This document shows, in pieces, positions 62,401-64,000 of a stretch of 64,000 nucleotides of DNA. Position numbers and translations under genes: made by a program. This DNA comes from Cyprinodon diabolis. Its lineage: Eukaryota > Chordata > Actinopteri > Cyprinodontiformes > Cyprinodontidae. The DNA lies in the NCBI GenBank assembly GCA_030533445.1, contig CM060072.1, positions 18,906,767 to 18,970,766 on the forward strand, read 5' to 3'. A model generated the notes under the pieces. The model did not search any database, had not been told where the DNA came from, and was given only the letters and a program-made list of their open reading frames with translations. Positions within the stretch are counted from its first letter, which is position 1, and every line of letters starts with the position of its first letter.

Positions 62401-62822
62401 GTTGAAAAAGTACAACACCTTAGCGACTGGATGAAAGGATGAGGGATCGGTGAAGTTATAGCTATTTATTTATTAGTATTGGTTGTGGCTAAAGGGAGGT
62501 TTTCTGCGGGTGGATGAAGGTGACGCAGCGCGGAGCTGTAGCCCGGATCAGGTGAAGCGGTGACGGCCACTGCGGCAGGAGCAGCCCGGGCGCGCTGGAT
62601 CTACAGCAGGATCTGAGGAATAAGCTCATTTTACACCCAATAACCCCGAGTTTAGATCCCGCAACAGCTTTAATAATGCGTTGTGAGGCACCGCAATGAC
62701 AACTCAGAGAAAGTGTGGTAGTAAGCTACAGCTGCGGCGGTCGATCAGTGAGCAGCTGCGGGACTCCACGTCCAAAGCTTGGGACCTGCTGTGGAGGAAT
62801 GTCCGGGAGCGGAGACTAGCAG
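25771..62822 (+). CDS. stard13: StAR-related lipid transfer domain protein 13, 5' part
   Basis: Coding exons seen: 25771-26583, 30836-30964, 37986-38162, 42279-42309 (long form) and an alternative first exon 62696-62822. The first four join in one frame (0, 0, 0, then phase 1). STARD13 (DLC2) is a Rho GTPase-activating protein with SAM, RhoGAP and START domains acting at focal adhesions and on mitochondria or lipid membranes. Those domains are beyond the window; only the variable amino end is here. Identity rests on three points: the exon ACDSMMLLMKKLDGLN resembles DSMVLLIMKLDQLD of the long DLC1 form; both routes end in GCA-G, ready to continue as E-IEAKEACDW, the start of the DLC SAM region; and kl and rfc3 are the known neighbours of STARD13. 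The paralogue (a or b) cannot be settled. dlc1 is the main alternative but lacks these neighbours. Confidence 0.78.
26584..27837. other. stard13 intron, no gene seen
   Basis: AT-rich intron sequence. A minus-strand open frame at 26756-27055 shows no family resemblance. A run of C near 27361 is the only compositional oddity. Confidence 0.5.
27838..28250 (-). repeat. interspersed repeat, inverse copy of 29985-30308
   Basis: The left end reads GTCAAGGTTTGGTGTAGATT and AAGGACCCAAATGCAGAG. On the other strand it matches the copy at 29985-30308, including TAGCTCCCTTCTAG, CACACCTGCTCC-like and GGGTCCT blocks. The family is a common teleost interspersed repeat that I cannot classify. Confidence 0.6.
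28251..29984. other. stard13 intron, no gene seen
   Basis: AT-rich in the first part; 29150-29650 is richer in GC and TG. The open frames at 29157-29441 (+) and 29193-29645 (-) overlap on opposite strands and have no recognisable motif, so I do not call them genes. Confidence 0.5.
29985..30308 (+). repeat. interspersed repeat, partner of 27838-28250
   Basis: Contains TAGCTCCCTTCTAGGTTCTG, CACACCTGCTCCCAATCTGC and GGGTCCTCTAAAAACCTCCA, the inverse of the block at 27838-28250. The two copies face each other about 1.7 kb apart. Confidence 0.6.
30836..30964 (+). CDS. stard13: stard13 second coding exon
   Basis: This 129-bp exon is phase 0 on both sides (acceptor CCCAG ending 30835, donor GTAAGT at 30965). 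It encodes ACDSMMLLMKKLDGLNERRQ and then a Ser/Asn/Glu-rich stretch ending REEQENTT. The hydrophobic-helix start resembles a segment of the long DLC1 isoform, the best protein-level link to this family. Confidence 0.8.
30965..31350. other. stard13 intron
   Basis: AT-rich with a T run at about 31238-31257; no gene seen. Confidence 0.6.
31351..31858. mobile_element. non-autonomous hAT element with 8-bp duplication
   Basis: The 508-bp element begins TAGGGGTGTAAAT and ends ATTTACACCCCTA. The 8-bp direct repeat ATTATAAG flanks it exactly at 31343-31350 and 31859-31866, the target-site length of the hAT superfamily. No transposase is encoded. The intact duplication suggests a young insertion. Confidence 0.9.
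32090..32475 (+). repeat. teleost retroposon ending (GATG)n
   Basis: Recognisable blocks are GCACTGCCGCCTTGCAGCAA, CATGGAGTTTGCATGTTCTC, CCAAAAACATGACTGTTAGG and a terminal ATGGATGGATGG. It matches the copy at 47790-48155 over its length. GATG-type tails are typical of teleost RTE/Rex3-related retroelements and the SINEs they mobilise. Open frames inside are not genes. Confidence 0.75.
32476..33550. other. stard13 intron, no gene seen
   Basis: AT-rich intron sequence with short homopolymer runs and no supported feature. Confidence 0.5.
33554..33736. repeat. compound palindrome (nested hairpins)
   Basis: The 15-mer TAATATATCAACATC occurs at 33554-33568, inverted at 33574-33588, and again direct at 33720-33734. 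The first two form a perfect 15-bp hairpin with a 5-base loop. The second and third close a larger hairpin, 33572-33736, whose arms contain GTGATTTGAGACGTTTTATC and its inverse. Two copies of the self-complementary TTATCCCTATAGGGATAA lie near the centre. Part of the arm recurs at 36043. Confidence 0.85.
34340..35030 (-). repeat. diverged LINE 3' remnant
   Basis: Starts TTTATTTGTAAAGCACATTT and runs through GGGACTTTATTCCAAATCAT and AGTGAAAGGACTTTAGAACA, parallel to the remnant at 1918-2480 (GGGAGTTTATTCCAGATAAG, AGTGGAAGAACATCAGAACA). The coding signal is destroyed. Confidence 0.5.
35031..36042. other. stard13 intron, no gene seen
   Basis: Mixed-composition intron. The part 35800-35950 is less AT-rich and low in repeats (for example CAGCTCAGCGTCTGATTGGA) and could be conserved non-coding DNA, but that cannot be judged from one genome. 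A T run lies at 36006-36023. Confidence 0.4.
36043..36084. repeat. solo copy of the hairpin arm
   Basis: GATAAAACGTCTCAAATCAC followed by TTCACCTCATTTCCTACCTT matches the inverse of the left arm of the palindrome at 33572-33736 with few differences. It is closer to the left arm than to the right arm. Confidence 0.75.
36085..37732. other. stard13 intron, no gene seen
   Basis: AT-rich. A small inverted repeat at about 37190-37258 pairs TTTCATATCCT with AGGATATGAAA and has outer ends ACCTTATT and AATAAGGT, like a tiny MITE. Confidence 0.5.
37733..37920 (-). repeat. tRNA-derived SINE (minus)
   Basis: On the minus strand it begins like a tRNA-type promoter (AGTGGTTTGGGCATAG, then GTTTGAGTCTGCC in the B-box position). 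It continues with GAGCAAAAGACCCTTAACCC and GGGGATGGGTTAAATGCAGA, and ends GACAATAAAACG. It shares these blocks with 51085-51300 and 50285-50400. Confidence 0.7.
37986..38162 (+). CDS. stard13: stard13 third coding exon
   Basis: The exon is 177 bp, phase 0 on both sides (acceptor TTTCAG ending 37985, donor GTGAGG at 38163). It encodes SAQAVVRMTIRSGPDQGAHK, then a basic, Ser/Thr-rich part with an RPLTRS-type repeat (RSRPLTRSRPLTRSS), and ends QARRTW. It looks disordered and could carry phosphorylation sites. The frame continues past the donor to a stop near 38325, but the strong donor and phase match favour splicing. Confidence 0.72.
39319..39410. repeat. (TTTC)n microsatellite
   Basis: About 23 uninterrupted TTTC units; likely length-polymorphic. 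Confidence 0.97.
40717..40850. repeat. TA/poly(T) tract plus hAT-like end
   Basis: A TA tract (40717-40757) and T-rich tract lead into GGTACCGGTCCGCGACCCGG and GGTTGGGGACCTCTG. Read on the other strand this is CAGAGGTCCCCAACC, a common teleost hAT-type end. The partner end was not found. Confidence 0.45.
42279..42309 (+). CDS. stard13: stard13 micro-exon
   Basis: A 31-bp exon with acceptor CATGATAG (ending 42278) and donor GTAGGA (42310). It encodes VAAKMTSGSA and ends in phase 1 with a lone G. It accepts phase 0 from the exon at 37986-38162 and leaves the same phase as the alternative first exon at 62696-62822, which supports both sharing the next exon. Its small size keeps confidence moderate. 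Confidence 0.55.
42430..43380. repeat. decayed Tc1-like remnant
   Basis: The left end, GTGCTTTGTAAAAGTCAATA, resembles the 'tgccttgcaaaagtattc' ends of teleost Tc1-like elements. Near 43330-43370 CTGCTGCTGCCACCTCCATG, read on the other strand, gives the 'catggaggtggcagc' block of Tc1 transposases. Stops are frequent and no intact frame remains. Confidence 0.4.
43381..45280. other. stard13 intron, possible conserved non-coding DNA
   Basis: No gene seen. The parts 43960-44200 and 44490-44730 are repeat-free, balanced in composition and lack long homopolymers (for example CTCGCCTCACATAGCTGACA). That is the look of conserved regulatory DNA in developmental-gene introns, but this is only a suspicion. 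Confidence 0.3.
45281..45627 (-). mobile_element. LINE tail copy, near-identical to 16285-16630
   Basis: It starts with the ATTCA-type tail and TTTATTTATATAGCGCCAAA, and follows the 16285 copy with only a few differences to CCATCCAGGAAACAC. It is a strongly 5'-truncated insertion carrying only the 3' region. The high similarity points to recent activity of the family. Confidence 0.8.
46150..46490. repeat. teleost interspersed repeat (CAAAGCGCTTTACA family)
   Basis: Blocks TAAATGGTAAAAATGGTCTG, CCAAAGCGCTTTACACTACA, AAGTGTCTTGCCCAAGGACA and a terminal 'CCACTGCCGCCC' identify a very common teleost retroposon-type repeat. Its open frames are repeat-derived. Confidence 0.7.
46802..47077 (-). other. 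unassigned minus-strand ORF
   Basis: The frame includes KMAEDRTRKSVYEVCEKKTK and SLRRGRYIPEGFAQRSRLAK and ends HYGIC. The part after MAED has codon-like, basic composition more protein-like than most chance frames here. CCCATAATGCTTTGC at its end resembles a ZNF143-type site. It may be a transposon-borne exon. I do not recognise it and give it low weight as a gene. Confidence 0.2.
47215..47680. repeat. decayed Tc1-like remnant
   Basis: Starts CAGTGCCTTGCAAAGGTATT and later shows GACACTGTGGGGATGCTTGA, a degenerate form of the transposase block usually reading 'ctgtggggatgctttt'. No intact frame remains. Confidence 0.45.
47790..48155 (+). repeat. teleost retroposon, second copy of 32090-32475
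   Basis: Shares GCTGCCTTGCAGCAAGAAAG, TGGAGTTTGCATGTTCTCCC and CCAAAAACATGACTGTTAGG with the copy at 32090. It holds an internal TG run at 47988-48010 and a decayed GATG tail. Confidence 0.75.
48156..50284. other. stard13 intron, no gene seen
   Basis: AT-rich intron. Open frames at 48441-48680 and 49468-49719 have no recognisable motifs. Confidence 0.5.
50285..50500 (+). repeat. SINE tail fragment with AAT/ATT microsatellite
   Basis: CACTGCTCCCCAAAGGGATG, AAATGCAGAGGTAAATTTCT and CAATAAAGTTCAATAATAAT match the 3' part of the SINE at 51085-51300. It then extends into a long AAT and ATT triplet repeat (50383-50490). Confidence 0.65.
51085..51300 (+). repeat. tRNA-derived SINE (plus)
   Basis: It opens GCGGCCTAGTGGCGGC, has a B-box-like GGTTCTGGGTTTCGAGCCC, then GAGCAAGACCCTTAACCCCA, and ends near AAATTCTCCAATGTGTGTAA. 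It is the same family as the minus copy at 37733-37920. Confidence 0.75.
51301..52582. other. stard13 intron before THAP remnant
   Basis: No gene seen to about 52380. At 52429-52436 a perfect CRE palindrome, TGACGTCA, stands in a locally less AT-rich patch about 150 bp before the THAP start codon and could be part of its former promoter. Confidence 0.45.
52583..52808 (+). pseudogene. THAP-domain zinc finger, frameshifted
   Basis: The first frame reads MPTCMAVGCCNTSGKKTSYF then IIPIHDPPR and is closed by a stop soon after. The next frame continues HHWIANLNREDLPTNFW, KNHVICSQHFEEEYFQDDL to a TGA at 52806-52808. Together these show the order of a THAP domain: MP-x-C-x-A-x-GC at the start, a central Trp, Pro, and C-x2-HF near the end. 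THAP domains are C2CH zinc-coordinating DNA-binding domains of host regulators and P-element-like transposases. A frame change between about 52666 and 52685 breaks it unless a tiny intron or assembly error is present. No further domain follows. It lies within a stard13 intron. Confidence 0.7.
52809..55602. other. stard13 intron, no gene seen
   Basis: AT-rich. An open frame at 54726-54983 lacks any recognised motif. No repeat with clear ends was found. Confidence 0.5.
55603..55646. repeat. perfect 44-bp palindrome, no spacer
   Basis: CCAGGATGCTTTGCAAGGAG followed by AG meets its exact inverse, starting CTCTCCTTGCAAAGCATCCT, with the centre between 55624 and 55625. Symmetry stops at 55602/55647. 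There is no loop and no mismatch. Confidence 0.95.
55647..56970. other. stard13 intron, no gene seen
   Basis: Mixed intron sequence. Open frames around 56218-56573 overlap in several phases and have no family resemblance. Confidence 0.5.
56971..57735. mobile_element. hAT-like element with BED-finger remnant
   Basis: The left end is CAGAGATGGAAAAAGTA and the right end TTACTTTCCACCTCTG, inverse of each other with a mismatch. Flanks GAAAGGGG (56963-56970) and GAAATGGG (57736-57743) agree at 7 of 8 positions, fitting an aged hAT target duplication. The element is 765 bp, too short for a full transposase. Confidence 0.8.
57221..57430 (-). pseudogene. BED-type zinc-finger fragment of hAT transposase
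   Basis: The minus strand reads MEVDQESDDGSENVSLEMLA, then NPWPHLKDCFSFKFKRANSI and MQCQMCLPKVTELAATK before a stop. The aromatic start followed by C-x2-C is the first half of a BED finger, the DNA-binding module at the amino end of many hAT transposases. The His pair and catalytic domain are absent. Confidence 0.55.
58210..58900. repeat. unclassified interspersed repeat
   Basis: The part beginning CATGATTGGTTTTATATCAA and AAACCCACATGCAGAACACA, with inner TTTAACAGAGTATATTAAAG and CTCAGGTGTGCTGGAGGGCT, looks like the teleost repeat type seen at 27838. Overlapping frames on both strands (58427-58900 minus, 58455-58703 plus) are therefore not called genes. Confidence 0.4.
58970..59469. mobile_element. 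TTAA-flanked MITE, 500 bp
   Basis: Left end TTAAAGCTACAGTGTGTAAT and right end ATTACACACTGTAGCTTTAA are perfect inverses over 20 bp. TTAA at each edge fits a piggyBac/Kolobok-type target. Inside, ATGTCTTCCACGACGTCCGC at 59091 opens a short frame ending SSDE before a possible donor, which might be a leftover first exon of the parent transposase. Confidence 0.8.
59470..62300. other. stard13 intron, no gene seen
   Basis: AT-rich, with a GATG run near 60884-60916 that probably marks an RTE-type retroposon end; an open frame at 60523-60729 lies just before it and is likely part of that remnant. No host gene is supported. Confidence 0.5.
62301..62695 (+). promoter_or_regulatory. stard13: GC-rich alternative promoter and 5' UTR of stard13
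   Basis: After about 20 kb of AT-rich intron the sequence becomes rich in GC and CpG (for example GTGACGCAGCGCGGAGCTGT, GCAGCCCGGGCGCGCTGGAT) between about 62515 and 62695, just before an ATG-bearing exon. A GA run lies at 62311-62330. This has the look of a CpG-type promoter. No TATA box is obvious. Confidence 0.65.
62696..62822 (+). CDS. stard13: stard13 alternative first coding exon
   Basis: It starts at ATG 62696 and encodes 42 residues: MTTQRKCGSKLQLRRSISEQ, LRDSTSKAWDLLWRNVRERR, LA. A lone G precedes a GTCAGA donor at 62823. The phase-1 end equals that of the micro-exon at 42279-42309. The peptide is basic with a Trp-rich end (AWDLLWRN) and resembles, from memory, short amino ends of STARD13 isoforms. 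It would make a shorter protein lacking the 25771-42309 region. Confidence 0.75.
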
Positions 62823-63608
62823 GTCAGACCCCCAAACATTAAATTACTCTCATTTCACTTATAGATACATAAAACTGGTGCACAATCACATAGGAAACGG
62901 TGTAGCCTCTTTAATATAATCTTATTTTTGAGTGAATTGAGGTGCAGCCGCTTCACAGAAAATGCTGATCCTGCCAGATAATTCATTCACATGTCGCTCA
63001 TTTCCAGACACGTTTTATTTAACCCTACTAAATCCATCGCAATATGTAGAAACATTAATAGAAAGGGTGAAAGTTTATTTCCAGCCCAGGCTGCATGCAG
63101 TCTGGTGGCGTCATGCGCACAGAGCGCGCGCCCTGATTATTTTGGGAAGGTCATTGTCAAATTTAGTGCTGAAAACAGCGCAGGCATGTGCCGTGAAAAC
63201 GAGTGGAGCTTTGAGATGCTGGTCATTTCATGTTTGGATTTATGTATAACCTAAATATATACATATTGGCCCATTTATTAGTCTAGTTATTATTTGGGGC
63301 TTTAAAGCCAGCAGAGAGGACTGTAACATGAACACTAATGCGCCAACTTCAGGAGGGTCAGTCAGCCTCTGTGTTTACAGTAGCCTGCCACAAGCGCACA
63401 TTCTGGATATAAGCTGTGCGTCAGAGAGGCTGGAAGGAGGAGGAGAAAAAAAGGAGAGCAGGCTGGAAGAGAGAGCTGCAGCTGTCTGCTAGATATAATG
63501 TAATTAGGGAGATGTGCGCCACTTAAACTGATTGAAGTAAGAATATTCCCACATTCAGGACATAAGACCCTCTCAGACAGTGACGTCAGAGCCCTTATTT
63601 TGGAACCT

Positions 63609-63611
<3 letters not shown>
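62823..63611. other. stard13 intron after alternative exon
   Basis: The first kilobase stays moderately GC-rich with CpG clusters (GCGCACAGAGCGCGCGCCCT near 63116), probably the downstream part of the promoter island. Open frames at 62962-63254 overlap in two phases and lack motifs. Confidence 0.55.
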
Positions 63612-63659
<48 letters not shown>

Positions 63660-63938
63660 TATATATGTATATGTATATATGTATGTGTATATGTATATAT
63701 GTATGTGTATATGTATATATGTATGTATATATATATATGTGTATATATATATATTTGTATATATATATGTATATATATATATGTATGTATATATATATAT
63801 ATGTATATATATATGTATATATATATGTATATGTATATATGTATATATATATATGTATATATATGTATATATGTATATGTATATATGTATGTATATATAT
63901 GTATATATATATTTATATATATATATGTATATATATGT
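63612..63938. repeat. TA/TATG microsatellite
   Basis: A run of TA followed by TATG and TGTA mixtures. Tyr-Ile/Val open frames on both strands come from the repeat only. Confidence 0.97.
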
Positions 63939-64000
63939 ACAGGTGCTGGTCATAAAATTAGAATATCATGAAAAAGTAGATTGATTTCAGTAATTCCATT
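63939..64000. repeat. edge of teleost repeat, cut by window end
   Basis: ACAGGTGCTGGTCATAAAAT, then TAGAATATCATGAAAAAGTA, is a very common teleost repeat end, probably from a Tc1/mariner-type element next to a TA target. The rest lies outside the window. Confidence 0.6.

Noticed and set aside
25771..62822. dlc1 as the identity of the third gene
   Set aside because: One exon resembles the long DLC1 form, but the two proteins are paralogues and the location next to kl and rfc3 is that of STARD13.
62962..63254. Two overlapping plus-strand ORFs after the alternative stard13 exon
   Set aside because: They overlap in different phases and sit just behind a strong splice donor, so they are most likely intron.
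63573..63984. Several overlapping Tyr/Ile/Val open frames on both strands
   Set aside because: They come from the TA/TATG repeat; frames on both strands at once are expected from such a sequence.

Overview
This window is nuclear DNA from a ray-finned fish, most likely a percomorph teleost. The evidence is split genes with GT-AG introns, AT-rich non-coding DNA, and a dense load of typical teleost repeats (Tc1, hAT, TTAA-flanked foldbacks, LINE tails with short-repeat ends, tRNA-derived SINEs, long TA tracts). There is no operon, CRISPR array, phage or plasmid gene. The three genes are a conserved vertebrate neighbourhood: kl (alpha-Klotho), rfc3 (replication factor C subunit 3) and stard13 (a RhoGAP/START protein of the DLC family).

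Layout. Positions 312-9388 (+) hold the last 11 exons of kl, covering the end of the first glycosidase-like domain, the whole second domain, the transmembrane segment and a short tail. All splice phases close exactly. Its introns hold a broken Tc1 element, a 500-bp TA tract, and a 930-bp foldback element nested in an hAT-like element. Positions 10548-15566 (-) hold a complete nine-exon rfc3 of 356 codons, convergent with kl, with E2F and ETS promoter motifs upstream. Positions 15567-25556 are intergenic, with a LINE 3' fragment and microsatellites. From about 25557 to the window end (+) lies the 5' half of stard13: a long amino-terminal exon, three smaller exons, and 20 kb further on a second, GC-rich first exon at 62696. 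Both routes end in phase 1, as if joining the same downstream exon. The SAM, RhoGAP and START domains lie beyond the window.

The genes are not a pathway. Klotho is the FGF23 co-receptor, RFC3 is part of the PCNA clamp loader, and STARD13 down-regulates Rho. Their adjacency is inherited synteny. As I recall it, the human order is KL(+) STARD13(-) RFC3(+); here it is kl(+) rfc3(-) stard13(+), which equals one inversion of the rfc3-stard13 block.

I found no new multi-gene system. The most interesting points are in kl: human zinc-ligand positions are substituted, and the FGFR receptor-binding arm is encoded by its own frame-neutral exon followed by an intronic poly(A) signal. Also notable are the stard13 alternative promoter, a decayed THAP-domain ORF, a perfect 44-bp palindrome, a three-part hairpin locus and nested transposons. 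Comparisons with human proteins are from memory, not from a search.
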